From: Tupaia tana
Taxonomy: Eukaryota > Chordata > Mammalia > Scandentia > Tupaiidae
Direction: 5' to 3'
Assembly (NCBI GenBank): GCA_026018925.1
Contig: JAKSZU010000005.1
Location: 88,594,886-88,658,885, forward strand
DNA: 64,000 nucleotides
Shown here: piece by piece, positions 44,645-54,892 of the stretch
Numbering within the stretch: position 1 is the first letter of the stretch
Layout: every line of letters starts with the position of its first letter
Notes under the pieces: model-generated
Databases searched by the model: none
Told to the model about the DNA's origin: nothing
Seen by the model: only the letters and a program-made list of their open reading frames with translations
Made by a program: the position numbers and the translations under genes

Positions 44645-45005
44645 ATAAGAAAACACTGTGATGATAGAGTAGAATTCAGAATGCAGTGGAGGGTTTAGGG
44701 GAAGGAATGCCAACTCTCCTGAGCAGTTTCAGGAAGGTTGTACAAAGCAGCTTAAACATGTGCTGAATCTTAAAACCAGGAGCAAGCTTGCAAATGGACA
44801 GAGTGGAGAAGGATGGTTAAGTGTAAGGTGTCTTTGTGAGGCAAACAGAAAAATAAATCAGCATCAAGTATTTTGAAAGGAAACAACAACATTTCATATT
44901 TTATAGGATGTTCAACATTCTCATGGGAGTTTGGATATTACCCTATGGAAATTTACTAAAAGGCATTAAAAATGGAACAATGAAATCAGGTTTGTGTTTA
45001 ACTAC
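44645..45005 (+). repeat. Ancient mammalian interspersed repeat (same type as 12.98 kb)
   Basis: CAGTTTCAGGAAGGTTGTAC, TGCTGAATCTTAAAACCAGG, GGGAGTTTGGATATTACCC, ATGGAACAATGAAATCAGG follow the same remembered consensus (GTGACATTTGAGCTGAG, GGAGTTTGGATTTTATTC, GTGACATGATCTGATTT). Confidence 0.5.
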
Positions 45006-45644
45006 TGCGTAATCAATTTACTTTTTGTAGCTAATATTGTTTGACTGGCAAATAATATTCAAAGCACTAAGAAGCTGTGTTTTTAAGTAAAGGGAAAAGC
45101 ACAAAAAATAATATGTTTAAGACTGATGTAATGGTCATAAACCTCTTGGGAACCTTTATGATTTAATTAATCTGCATAAATTTGCTAGTTAGATGAGTTT
45201 TATTAAAGCTTTTGATATTGCAAAAAAGTGCTTTATCATTTTCAACCCATGCTAGATCATATTTGCCAATAGAATAGATTTATTGCATCCAAATAGAAAA
45301 AGAGAAATGTGTTTATTTGCTCTTCATCTTTGTCTAATTTTGTTTCTCTGTCTCTAGGGTTCTGCCCCAGATTCAAAATATTTTTAAATAGTTTCCTTCC
45401 TAATGTACTCCTCTCTTTTATACATAAAAGAGACATATATCTTCTAGCATAAGATACAGTGCAAAGTGCAAAGAAAATATTTCGCATTCCTTCTCTCTTC
45501 GGTTATTTATCAAACATATGTAAACACTAAACTCCACATTTTGGGTAATACAATGAGCAAAAATAGACAAGATAGCTGCCAGGGAGGAATTACAGTTTTG
45601 TCTAGGCAACACGAAAATAAAATTAAAACAAGCAACTTAAAATA

Positions 45645-45900
45645 AATGTAGAGCATTTAAGTGCTATTAAGGGAATGCTATGATTCTGTGATACAGATGA
45701 ACAGGGAGAATGGTCTCACAGAAGGAAAGGTGTTTCAGCTGAGCCCCACAGGATGTTAGAGGCCAGCAATGCCAGGTGGCAGTGGAACATTTGGCAGGCA
45801 TTGAAAAACAAATGCAAAGCCTTTGAAATAAGGAAGAATGTGACATGTTTGCTCTAGAAATTCTCAAAGACCACTGTGATGACAGAAGAAAGATTTAGGA
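45645..45900 (+). repeat. Ancient mammalian interspersed repeat (same type)
   Basis: GTCTCACAGAAGGAAAGGTG, TTTCAGCTGAGCCCCACAGG, GGAACATTTGGCAGGCATTG and AAATGCAAAGCCTTTGAAAT parallel the same old repeat (CAGCTGAGACCTGAAGG, GTGCAAAGGCCCTGAGG). Confidence 0.5.
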
Positions 45901-45964
45901 AGTTTTGATCAACAAAATCACCAAATTGTGCAAAATCACACAATGATGTATAGGTCATAGTGAA

Positions 45965-46030
45965 ATGAATCAGTCAGAGATCTCTAGAGAAAAAGAACCA
46001 AAGGAAAGCTATTGATCAATAGATAGTTAC
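45965..46030 (+). mobile_element. Old LTR-like repeat, first piece
   Basis: AATCAGTCAGAGATCTCTAG, AGAAAAAGAACCAAAGG then GATAGTTACATAGATA resemble the start of a common old repeat (GTCAGGGTTCTCCAGAG, AAACAGAACCAATAGG, GATAGAT run). It continues after two insertions. Confidence 0.5.
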
Positions 46031-46033
46031 ATA

Positions 46034-46166
46034 GATAAGGGGACTTAAAATTAATAGAAAATATGAGTTTATTTTAGTGCCAAAAAATTTTAAATTTATG
46101 CACAATTTTTCCATATTACATACTGGCCACTAAATTTTCAAAGATCCCTTGTGTAAGATTTGTTAC
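46034..46166. mobile_element. Mariner-like MITE, second copy
   Basis: About 130 bp with imperfect inverted ends (AAGGGGACTTAAAA / TTTTCAAAGATCCCTTG) beside TA. GAGTTTATTTTAGTGCCAAAA is shared with the copy at 13.4 kb. Confidence 0.6.
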
Positions 46167-46227
46167 AGGAATAGCTCTTGCAATTATGGAAACAGAGAAG
46201 TTCCACAGTCAGAATTTGCCATGTGCA
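46167..46227 (+). mobile_element. Old LTR-like repeat, second piece
   Basis: GGAATAGCTCTTGCAATTATG, GAAACAGAGAAGTTCCACAG continue the old repeat up to the L1 insertion. The last 17 bases are the L1 target-site duplication. Confidence 0.5.
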
Positions 46228-47236
46228 ATAAAAACCACAATGAGATACCACCTAACCCCTGTCAGAATGGCAAAGATTAAGAATATAGAAAGTGATAAGT
46301 GTTGGCGGGGATGTGGGGAAAAGGGAACCCTCCTACACTGTTGGTGGGAATGTAAACTAGTTCAACCACTGTGGAGAACAACATGGAGGTTCCTCAAAGA
46401 TCTACAAATAGAACTACCATTTGATCCAGCAATCCCAATTCTGGGTATTTACCGAAAGACAGGAGAATGCTCAGTCAGAAAAGTGCTTGCACATCAATGT
46501 TTATTGCAGCATTATTCACAATTGCCAAGACATGGAACCAACCTAAATGTCCACAAACTGATGAATGGATTGGAAAAGTGTAGTATATATACTCTATGGA
46601 ATACTACTCAGCCATAAAAAATAACAAGACCCTGGAATTTGATAGAAAGTGGTTAGATATGGAGGATCTATTGCTGAGTGAAGTAAGCCAGGCTATGAAA
46701 GAAAGATATTGTATGTATCCACTCAATATATACCGACTATCCACACTCTATGGTAGAGAACGAAATATTGGAGGACATAAAAGCAGTGAAGGTACTTAAC
46801 GAGAATAGGACAGTGTGGAATGGGAGGTGGTGAAGAGAAGAGGATAGAGAAAGATAGCAAGAAAACAATAGAGAGGCAGGACATTAGTGAGAAACAGATA
46901 TGGCTTATTACCTGTTTATTACCTGTTGACATGTGTATTATTCTCAACTGGATTGTTCTGAGAAGTATTTCATGATGGGTAAAGTCTTTTTTACAAGCAA
47001 AATGAGAAATAGTGATTGACTGTTCTAAAAAATAGTTATAATAATAATAATGATTGGGAAAAACATAGAAAAGATATTGAATGATGAAGTGGGGAGATTA
47101 ATGTCTCTATATTGACTGACATGCAAGGCATTCCCTTTTGAAAAAGCAATGCAATACACTGTAAAGCTATATATAATCCAATGTATTATAAAGAAGATTA
47201 TGATGATAATAAAAATTTTTTAAAAATTAAAAAAAA
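46228..47236 (+). mobile_element. 5'-truncated L1 with TSD; ORF2 C-terminus
   Basis: Encodes the C-terminal part of L1 ORF2 (reverse transcriptase/endonuclease protein of the element), from ATGAGATACCACC to the TACTACTCAGCC block. The CCHC-like knuckle of L1 ORF2 (C-x3-C-x7-H-x4-C) is present in frame at about 46299-46355. A frameshift near 46490-46600 moves the C-terminus (MEYYSAIKN...) to another frame, and the copy lacks endonuclease and RT domains, so it is dead. The 3' UTR is about 430 bp and ends in an A-rich tail at about 47215-47236. AGAATTTGCCATGTGCA flanks it exactly at 46211-46227 and 47237-47253, so this is an L1-mediated insertion truncated at the 5' end. Confidence 0.95.
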
Positions 47237-47560
47237 AGAATTTGCCATGTGCAGGCTGGTGAACCAGGAAAGCCAGTGGCTTAATTCAAATGGAACCCAA
47301 AGTTCTGAGAGAAGATGCATGTTTCAGCTCAAGCAAAGAGTGTTTACCCTTCCTCCACCATTTTGTTCTATTTGGTCTCTCAGCAGATTGGATGGTGTCC
47401 ACATACATTGATGAGAGCAATTATTCTTTCTTTACTCAGTCTACCCATTCAAATACTAATCTTGCCCGAAATCTAACTCACAGATACGCACAGAAAACAT
47501 ATTTGACCAGATACATGGCATTCTGTAACATAATAAAGTAGGCACATAAAGTTAACCAGT
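47237..47560 (+). mobile_element. Old LTR-like repeat, third piece
   Basis: GAACCAGGAAAGCCAGTGGC, CAAATGGAACCCAAAGTTC, TTTTGTTCTATTTGGTC, AGCAGATTGGATGGTGTCC, ACATTGATGAGAGCAATT, ATAAAGTTAACCA follow the same old consensus to its 3' end. The overlapping frames 47181-47541 are translations of it. Confidence 0.6.
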
Positions 47561-47639
47561 AGGGAGAGGTTCCAAATGCCTAAGTATGAGAAATTGTTGA
47601 ATGTTAAGATGAAAAATGGCATTATTTCCTTTTCTCTTA

Positions 47640-47865
47640 TTTATTTATATTTTAACTGACATGTAATACTTGCATGTATTTCAGAAGTACATTGTGACTT
47701 TTTAAGTACGTGAACACAATGTGATAAAATCAGATTCATTAGCATATCCATCATGTGAAGCATTGGTCATTCTTTGTATTCAAAATCTCTGTTAGCTATT
47801 CTGAAACACAGGATAAGTTGGTTAACTATAGCTCCCCTTCTGCAATTTCACTTTCTAAGTAAGAT
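47640..47865 (+). mobile_element. Old L1 (L1M-class) 3'-UTR fragment
   Basis: TTTTAACTGACATGTAATAC, AAGTACATTGTGACTTTTTA, ACACAATGTGATAAAATCAG, ATTAGCATATCCATCATG, TTCTTTGTATTCAAAATC and GTTAACTATAGC are the hallmark sequence of old mammalian L1 3' regions. Confidence 0.8.
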
Positions 47866-48565
47866 TTCTCTACCTGCTGAGTGGAGAGACTGAAGAAATA
47901 AAGAAAAGAAGCCAGCTAGGATGTCAGCCCATTCATCTATACAGATGATGGAGACATGGCTAAAATTGTCAGAGGTGACTTAAAGATTTACAGATTGATA
48001 GGACATGTTTGTTTATGGACTTGAAGATAAATTCTAGATCTGGTTATATTGCTTTTGTGAACTGGATCTTTTTTTTTTCCCCGAAATTGTACAATTAGTT
48101 TTACAAAATCTATATTGTTGTTGTGTTCTAGGAAGGAAACCATACATCTACCACAACATCTTAACCAATAAAAAAGGCCAACAATAATCCAAAGCACTTA
48201 ATTTTCTTGAAAGTAAGAATTAGTGAAAAGTATATCCTACAAATGTATACAAATGGTTCTGCTACCTACCTCATAAACAAATCAGAAAAAGTTGCAACAG
48301 TTAAAGATACTTTCTTTGATGCAACAATAGCACATTTTAGGAAACAAGTAGAGAGAATTCTGACTCATTCCATTAATAGTCCATAAAACTTTGAAAGTAA
48401 ATGTTTGAGTCATCCATAGAAAAAAATGAGAAACTCTCTCTAGGCCTCTCATTCCCCACTGGAGACAAGCATATATTCATGATTGATGGAGAGTTTTCAC
48501 CGCCATATCAACTTTTTAAAATTGTAATATAAAACATTTAATTTAAAGAGGAATCCCACTGTTTT
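47866..48565. other. No gene or repeat recognised
   Basis: AT-rich sequence. The minus frame 47988-48197 shows no domain. Confidence 0.5.
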
Positions 48566-48580
48566 TCTTCAAATTTATTC

Positions 48581-48841
48581 TTTTTTTTTTGGAGAGGTTT
48601 TCACTATAGGGCGCGTGTGCTCGCCAGACAGACCGAGAGAGACTGAGAGACAGAAAGCAAGAAATCACCCCCCAGGGGGGATGGCCACACCGCAATCCCT
48701 TCTCCTCCGTTCTCCTCTCGGGATCTTGGGCACGCACGCACACACACCCGGCGTGAGTTTTAGCCACCAGATCCGTGACGCGAACTGCGGTCGACTATGT
48801 GGGAGTCCAGCAACATAGCCATTACGCTAACTGCTGGTTCC
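48581..48841 (-). mobile_element. Young family A SINE with TSD
   Basis: CpG-rich minus-strand copy: TTTTCACTATAGGGCGCGTG, CCCCCCAGGGGGGATGGCC, GTGACGCGAACTGCGGTCGAC, TTACGCTAACTGCTGGTTCCC. CAAATTTATTC is at 48570-48580 and 48842-48852. Confidence 0.96.
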
Positions 48842-48867
48842 CAAATTTATTCATTTTTTTATTTTAT

Positions 48868-48907
48868 TCTTTTTGAAGTTTTTGCTATAGAAAGAGAAAG
48901 GAAGAAA

Positions 48908-48958
<51 letters not shown>

Positions 48959-49188
48959 AGGGAGAGAAGGAGGGAGGGAAGGAGGGAGGGAACCTCCCCC
49001 CCTACACACACACCCATCCCTCCAGTGGGTTTTACCATGCCACAATCACTTTTCCTCCATTTTCCTCTGGGGTTTTGGATATGCATGGACAAGCCCACAA
49101 TTTGATTTTTCAGCTCCCCAGCCCAGCACCTGAACTGAGTAGTCAGTCATGTGAGAGCCAGCTCAACTTTTATGTCACCTGCTAGGTC
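48868..49188 (-). mobile_element. Older family A SINE with GA/GGGA expansion
   Basis: GTTTTTGCTATAGAAAGAG, then (GA)n and GGAGGGA units at 48905-48990, TACCATGCCACAATCAC, CCTCCATTTTCCTCTGG, head end ATGTCACCTGCTAGGTC. It lies directly beside the young copy. Confidence 0.82.
48903..48990. repeat. (GA)n / (GGGA)n microsatellite
   Basis: Purine-only run of about 88 bases inside the SINE at 48868-49188. Confidence 0.95.
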
Positions 49189-49189
49189 G

Positions 49190-49900
49190 AATTTACTCAT
49201 TTCTCATTGTAATTTTTCCCCTGCTTTGGTCTACATTAATATGCTTTATTTTCTTTAGGTCTACTTCGTTATTTATCACAACCTTTAGCTTTTTGAGTTA
49301 AGTAATTAGTGCATTTGACCTATTTTTTTTAAGTTATGAGATTATTAAACAATGTTCTGTCTTATACATATAGACTTGGCCGAGTCATATTTATTTTTCA
49401 GTATACTGTTCAAAGGATAGTATTTTCCAAATATTTGTTTAATCATTTCACTTTTCTCATTGAATCAAAAGCTACTTCAGATACTTTTTCATTTCTAAAC
49501 ATTTGTAGATAAGTACATTTTAAATTTTATTTCCATAGTTATAAAATGTCTTCTCATCTTTTTTTGTTTTGAATGTTTCCATTATTTCCTGTTTCCTTTG
49601 AAAAGTTTTAAATTGAAAAAGTTGGAAGATGTATAACTGATGTTTATTTAATATTTCTTTTGAGTCTTTGAATACTATACAAATCTTAAGCTATCAATAT
49701 TGGAAATGACAAACTATTTTAAAAAATATGTGTTAAAGTAAGACATTTACACTTTTTACCTACTTCTTGTATCCTTCACTTCCACTCTCAATCTTACTGG
49801 TATACTCTATGATTTGTCTTTCCAATCTGAGTAAGCATCTTAGAAATATGTTGGTAAAATTATTACTATATGGCTTGGCATTTATTAAAAAGAAATTACC
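49190..49900. other. No gene or repeat recognised
   Basis: AT-rich sequence. Confidence 0.5.
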
Positions 49901-49904
49901 TTCT

Positions 49905-50492
49905 GGGTTCTACTAAGACTTTTAAATCTAATAGTTGAGGACTGAACTCTGTCCATGTTTCCTTTGTTCTAAAATTTCTTCTGAAGAAATTTTAGGCCTG
50001 GCAAGAGCCACCTTATATGCCCTCAGTCTTACTAAACAACATACCTCGCCTGAGTAATTACGGCCTACTCCTCATATCCTGACTCTTACATAACATCATA
50101 CGATTAGTAGTAAGCTCCTTTATCTAGGTTATGGTTAAGTTTGAAACTTCCATTCTGCAGTCTCCAAGTTTTAAAGAGGCCTTGCTCTTTTAGCCAATAG
50201 TGAACTTTTAAAAATCTTTCAATCTATCTGTGACCTGTAAACCTTCAAGCAATGCTATCCTACCCTCTCGGGCCAACCCAATGGAGAACCTCCATGTATC
50301 GACTTACAACTTCGACTGTAGCTTCTGCTTCCCTGAATTGTGTAAAAGATATTTGTGACTCAGCCAAAAGGGAAGGTCTTTTTCAAGGCTTCTTGAAATT
50401 GTTTTCTAGGGCTGAGGTCACTCAAATTGGCTTAGAATAAACCTCTTTCAATATTTTACAGAGTTTGATTTTTTTTTCCCACCAACTTAGTT
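49905..50492 (+). mobile_element. Candidate solo LTR of an endogenous retrovirus
   Basis: About 590 bp with a base composition unlike its flanks: CAAGAGCCACCTTATATGCC, CTCTCGGGCCAACCCAATGG, CATGTATCGACTTACAACTTC, CTGTAGCTTCTGCTTCCCTG, an AATAAA signal at 50436-50441, then TTTTACAGAGTTTGATTTTTTTTCCC. The layout (poly-A signal then short R/U5-like end) suits an ERV LTR. Family and exact ends not identified. Confidence 0.5.
50436..50441 (+). terminator. AATAAA polyadenylation signal of the LTR-like element
   Basis: AATAAA near the 3' end of the LTR-like sequence, followed within 30 bases by T-rich DNA. Confidence 0.5.
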
Positions 50493-50494
50493 CT

Positions 50495-51230
50495 GCTCTC
50501 AAATAAGTTTAAAATTACAAGAAAATAATATTTAGAAAAATAGCAGTGCTATGATTCAATAGACACTTTGGCCATTCAATTCCATGGCCAAAATGAGTAA
50601 AATTTTCCTTCAACATTATTTGTTAATAGAGAAAAACAAGTAAATAAACTAAGAAAACATAAAAGTTACAGATGAATATTTTATAACTAGAAAAATACTA
50701 GTCATTTATTTTATTCAAAAATGTTCTGTTTAGTGTCACAACATAATCTTCAAGAGAGCTTCAGTCTACCTTACACATTTCCACAGTTCGGATGTGTTCT
50801 GGGGTTACATTTAATGTAAATGGTAAACTTCTCCAGCATAACCTTCTGGCATGTTGCTTGGCATTCCTTCACTGACTGAATCTTGTTTTTATTTATTTGT
50901 TACAGATGTCAAGGAGTATTTATCATACTCTTACCAAATTCTATATAGAGTCTTAAATAACTTATTATAAGGAATAAATCCATCTTCTTTCCATTCCACA
51001 TGTATTATTTTCAGAATTTGTAGTTAAAGGAATAAAAAAGACACTATTATAGGATGCAGAGAAAAGAGGGATTCCATATACTGAAAAATCAGTATTTTGA
51101 CAATACTCCAATGGAACTGCATCATCTACTTCTCTGCAGTAATGGAACTGGAGACTTTTAGAAATTGAGATATAGCATTTGATTAAATTTTCTATTTCTG
51201 CAAAGAGAAAGGTGACATGCAATTTTACAT
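50495..51230. other. No gene or repeat recognised
   Basis: AT-rich sequence. The minus frame 50965-51270 runs into the SINE. Confidence 0.5.
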
Positions 51231-51233
51231 ATA

Positions 51234-51477
51234 CACTTTTTTTAAGAGATATTTTTGCTATAGGGCACATGAGCTCACTAGAGAGACAGAAAGTGAGAAA
51301 TCATCCCCCCGGGGAAGGCCATGCTGCAATGCCATCTCCTCCATTCTCCTCTTGAGATCTTGGGCATTCATGCACATGTGTCTGGCATGAGTTTTAAGCC
51401 ACTGAGTCCAGGACTCAAACTGCAGTCAACTGCATGTGAGTCCAGCAACATAACCATTATGCCATCTACTGGTTTCT
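51234..51477 (-). mobile_element. Family A SINE
   Basis: ATTTTTGCTATAGGGCACATG, CCCCCCGGGGAAGGCC, GAGTCCAGGACTCAAACTGC, CATTATGCCATCTACTGGTTTC. ATTTTACATAT before (about 51222) and ATTTTGCATAT after (about 51478) are a likely TSD. Confidence 0.88.
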
Positions 51478-51489
51478 ATTTTGCATATT

Positions 51490-52148
51490 TAGAATTTAAA
51501 ATATTCTATCAAGCACTTCCTTTTTTTTTTTTTTTTTAAATTCACCTACAATTTGTAACACTATTTTAAAATAGTGAATGCTTAGGCTCTAAGGATTCCA
51601 CTATTTTATTACAATCACAACATAAGAACTGTTTTAAAACAGCTATATCAGTACTTAATTCTATAGTTAAACTCAGGATGTAATCAATAAGCATTTTCTG
51701 TGAAATTTTTGAAGATTCCCCTTATATCTTAATGTTCAATTGCCAAGTTATATATATTTCAAAATAGTAGCCTTACATAGTAAAATCTACAAAGAAAGTT
51801 AATCTGAAAAACTAAATACAAAATAAAAAGTAAAATGTGTAACAGCCTCTTTTGCCTCTACTTTGCTCTTTTGTGTTCTTTATTTTGTGACCAATATATG
51901 ATTGTTAATCCATCTCCAGGAAAAAGAAGGAAGTGGAACTGTCTCACATCATAATTTTATTACAAAGATTTCAGTTTTTGCATAAAAGGCCTTATGTCAC
52001 TCATGTGATTTATTTGATAAAATTTACTGAAATGTTACTAAGCACCAAGAACAGATGAAATAAAATACTATAGTGAGTCTTTGAAAAGCTTTCTGACTAC
52101 TTAACAAGACATGTAATAATTATGTAAGTTCATCAAGTAAATATATCT
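51490..52148. other. No gene or repeat recognised
   Basis: AT-rich sequence beginning with a poly-T. Confidence 0.5.
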
Positions 52149-52149
52149 G

Positions 52150-52222
52150 ATTTGAAACTCAAACTATACAGTTGGTCATGTGGGTTCCAGGCACCCTAAC
52201 CACCACAGGACAGGATGGTCAG
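52150..52222 (-). mobile_element. SINE tRNA-head remnant
   Basis: TTTGAAACTCAAACTATACAG, GTCATGTGGGTTCCAGGC and CCACAGGACAGGATGGTC match only the reversed head of a family A SINE. Confidence 0.55.
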
Positions 52223-52417
52223 ATGACATTTGTTAATGAAATAATAAAATGAGGCAGTCTCTCTCCTATCTCTTTTTGCAATAAAATATAACTCTCTTCT
52301 TTAGAAATTATGTTGGCTATCTCTAATTTTAGAAGTGAAATAAAAATAATGTTTCTAAAAAGAAATTTTAAAATGTTTTCTTCTCATTGAAACATGTGAA
52401 CATTTTTTTGTTATTTT

Positions 52418-52687
52418 AAAGGTTTTTGCTATAGGGCGCGTGTGCTTGCCAGACAGACAGAGAGAGAGACAGAGAAACAGAAAGCGAGAAATCACCCTCC
52501 CGGGGGGATGGCCACGCCGCAATCCCTTCTCCTCCATTCTCTTCTCAGGATCTTGGGCACACACGCACACGCACCCGGCGTGAGTTTTAACCCGGCGTGA
52601 GTTTTAAGCCACTGGGTCCGGGACACGAACCGCGGTCTACTACATGGGAGTCCAGTGACATAGCCATTATGCTAACTGCTGGTCCCT
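52418..52687 (-). mobile_element. Young family A SINE with 17-bp internal tandem duplication
   Basis: GTTTTTGCTATAGGGCGCGTG, CCTCCCGGGGGGATGGCC, GGACACGAACCGCGG, TTATGCTAACTGCTGGTCCC. CCCGGCGTGAGTTTTAA is present twice in tandem at 52574-52590 and 52591-52607, once in other copies. Confidence 0.95.
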
Positions 52688-52714
52688 AAATAAAAGTTCT
52701 TTAATAGTGAAAAC

Positions 52715-53054
52715 AAACCTTGATTGCCAACGTGATAGTATTAAGAGGTAGAACCCTTAGGAAGTGACCAAAGTCATGAAGGGCAAGCCTTTGTAAATAT
52801 AGACAGTTAAAAGAGGTTTTGCACAGCACTTAGCCATTTTTTTTATCCTTCTTTCCCTTCTACCAGGTAAAGACACAGAATTTGCCCTCTCTTGATGATG
52901 TAGCAAAAAAGCATCTTAGAAGCAGAGACCAGCCTGTGCCAAACACCAAAGACCAGCACAATGATCTTGGACTTATAGCTATCAATAATATTTCACTCTT
53001 CATAAAGTATCCAGTCTACTGCTTTACTACAACAACAACAGATAGACTAAGACA
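52715..53054 (+). mobile_element. MaLR-type LTR
   Basis: CGTGATAGTATTAAGAGGTAG, AGTGACCAAAGTCATGAAGG, CAGACCTTGG-like ATGATCTTGGACTTATAGC, AATATTTCACTCTTCATAAA, AGTATCCAGTCTACTGC, AACAGATAGACTAAGACA match a MaLR LTR in order to its 3' end. The open frame 52882-53079 is a translation of it. Confidence 0.75.
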
Positions 53055-53225
53055 ACTTACTAGTCTTATAAAAGACTGAAACAGTTTAAAAATAGTACAT
53101 ATATAGTAAGAAAACTCTGGTAGGAAACAAAATTATTTAATTAAAACTATTGATAATCATGTTCCTACAACTTTCTTTTTATTTACTTTTTTTAAAAAAT
53201 TTACATTTAATCAGTGTATATCTTT

Positions 53226-53254
53226 TTTAATAAATAATTTTATTTAACTTTATT

Positions 53255-53294
<40 letters not shown>

Positions 53295-53432
53295 ATTTGA
53301 CCAGAGAGAGACAGAGTGAAAGAGAGAGAGAGGGAAAGTGAGAAAGCAAGCCGCCAGATATGGGACTCAAACCATGGTCAGTCATGTGACAGTTCAGTGC
53401 CCTTAACCATCATGCTACCTGCAGGCCCCTCC
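53226..53432 (-). mobile_element. Family B SINE with TSD
   Basis: (TTTA)n tail at 53246-53292, AAATTTGACCAGAGAGAGAC, GCAAGCCGCCAGATATGGG, AGTTCAGTGCCCTTAACC, TGCTACCTGCAGGCCCC. ATCAGTGTATATCTTT (53210-53225) and ATCAGCGTATATCTTT (53433-53448) form the TSD. Confidence 0.92.
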
Positions 53433-53554
53433 ATCAGCGTATATCTTTCTGTGTACAACTTCCTTTTTCCAGTATGAATATGATACATAGCAGTCAAGGT
53501 AAAGACACTACAGTATACATTATCATCAACAAATAACTTCATTTTTGTGTTAAC

Positions 53555-53800
53555 TAAATGTATTGTTTTTTCCCCCCTCATTCTCCTTCCTCTCTCTACT
53601 ACCCACCACCACAATACCCCTCTTCTCACTATCTCTGGAATCTACAATTGCCCTCCCTACTACTATACCTTCCAAACTTTCAGTTTCTGCTACAGAGCAC
53701 AAACATACAAGTATATATTGAGTGGAGACAGACAAAGTCTTTCATCTGGCTTGCTTCACTTATCACTAAGTCTTTCTACAACCTTTACTAGTGCTCAGCA
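53555..53800 (-). mobile_element. Antisense L1 3' end
   Basis: Reverse complement reads TTAGTGATAAGTGAAGCAAG, CCAGATGAAAGAC, CCACTCAATATATACTTG, parallel to the ORF2 end of the L1 at 46.67-46.73 kb. A purine-rich 3' UTR (reverse of CTACTACCCACCACCACAA) follows. Confidence 0.7.
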
Positions 53801-53996
53801 GCTTTACCTTACTTAAGAACTCAGTTGGTTAATGAACTCACATTTTGGCTAGACAGAATCCAATAAGTAGATTCAGCATCTTCACAAAAACTGCCTATGT
53901 TTATATAGTTTTTTTTAATCATTTTTCAAACTTCATAGTACTGAATTCTTGTATAAACTAAAATGTTACGCCCTTTCTCTAGTCAGTATATATTTA

Positions 53997-54251
53997 GGGA
54001 ACCAGTGGTTAGCATAATGGCTATGTCGCTGAACTCCCACGTAGTCGATCGTGGTTCGCGTCCCAGACCCAGTGGCTTAAAACTCACAGCGGGCGTGTGT
54101 GCGTGCGTGCCCAAGATCCCGAGAGGAGAATGGAGGAGAAGGGATTGCAGCATGACCATCCCCTCTAGGGGGGTGATTTCTTGCTTTCTGTCTCTATGTC
54201 TCTCTCTGTCTGGCTGGCGAGCACATGCGCCCTATAGCGAAAAACCTCTCC

Positions 54252-54257
<6 letters not shown>
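53997..54257 (+). mobile_element. Family A SINE with (TA)n tail
   Basis: GGGAACCAGTGGTTAGCATAATG, GGTTCGCGTCCCAG, GGGCGTGTGTGCGTGCGTGCCC, CGCCCTATAGCGAAAAACC. The A tail has become (TA)n at 54258-54296. TATATATTTA(G) before and TATATATTTG after may be the TSD. Confidence 0.92.

Positions 54258-54296
<39 letters not shown>
54258..54296. repeat. (TA)n microsatellite
   Basis: About 19 TA units in place of the SINE tail. Confidence 0.95.
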
Positions 54297-54298
<2 letters not shown>

Positions 54299-54299
54299 A

Positions 54300-54890
54300 G
54301 GAAGTCTATTTATCTTTATTTCTGTCAGTCAGCAAGACATAAACAAAGGCAAAATGAAATAAATAAGTCAAAGAAACTTAGAAAATTCAATTATCTAAAA
54401 AACAATCTGAACTTTAGTTGTCTAAAATATTTGAAATTAAGTTGTTCACTAATTTTACTTCATAGTAAGTACAAAATATGGACATACCAGATACTTACCT
54501 ACAAATGAAGTCAGGTTCCACAAGGAACCAATTAGGATAGCACCATTCAATGTGACTTTGGCAGAATGAGGTAAAGACCTTTTTCAAAGTCTTTCTGGAG
54601 TTTAAGATTATGTAACAAAAGAAGTATAAATCATTTTTGTGTGTAAATCATTGAAGAACTTAGCCCTAAAAAAGTAGCTTAGTAATGATAAATGTATTTC
54701 ACTCTCTTAGCATTTTTTTTTTTATCTTGTACACCCATGAGACCTAAAGTTACTGTTTCCTTCTCACTGGGAGCAAATCCTGTCACAAAAAATTTATGGA
54801 AGACTTCTGGTGCTGTATAATTTATAAGATCAAAGATGAGTCTTATAAATTGCTAATATCTTAAGGACACTGAACAAGTTTTGTTTGATT
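54300..54890. other. No gene or repeat recognised
   Basis: AT-rich sequence. The frame 53963-54508 is a read-through of the SINE and the TA repeat. Confidence 0.5.
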
Positions 54891-54892
54891 AG

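Noticed and set aside
46186-46799. Open frames with clear L1 ORF2 similarity, possibly a functional reverse transcriptase
   Set aside because: Only the C-terminus is present, with a frameshift; the endonuclease and RT domains are missing and the copy is 5'-truncated.
48859-49098. Leu/Ser-rich frame resembling a membrane protein
   Set aside because: Translation of a (GA)n/(GGGA)n microsatellite in a SINE.
53963-54508. 181-residue open frame
   Set aside because: It starts before a SINE and continues through the SINE and a (TA)n repeat (the YIYIYI run). It is not a gene.
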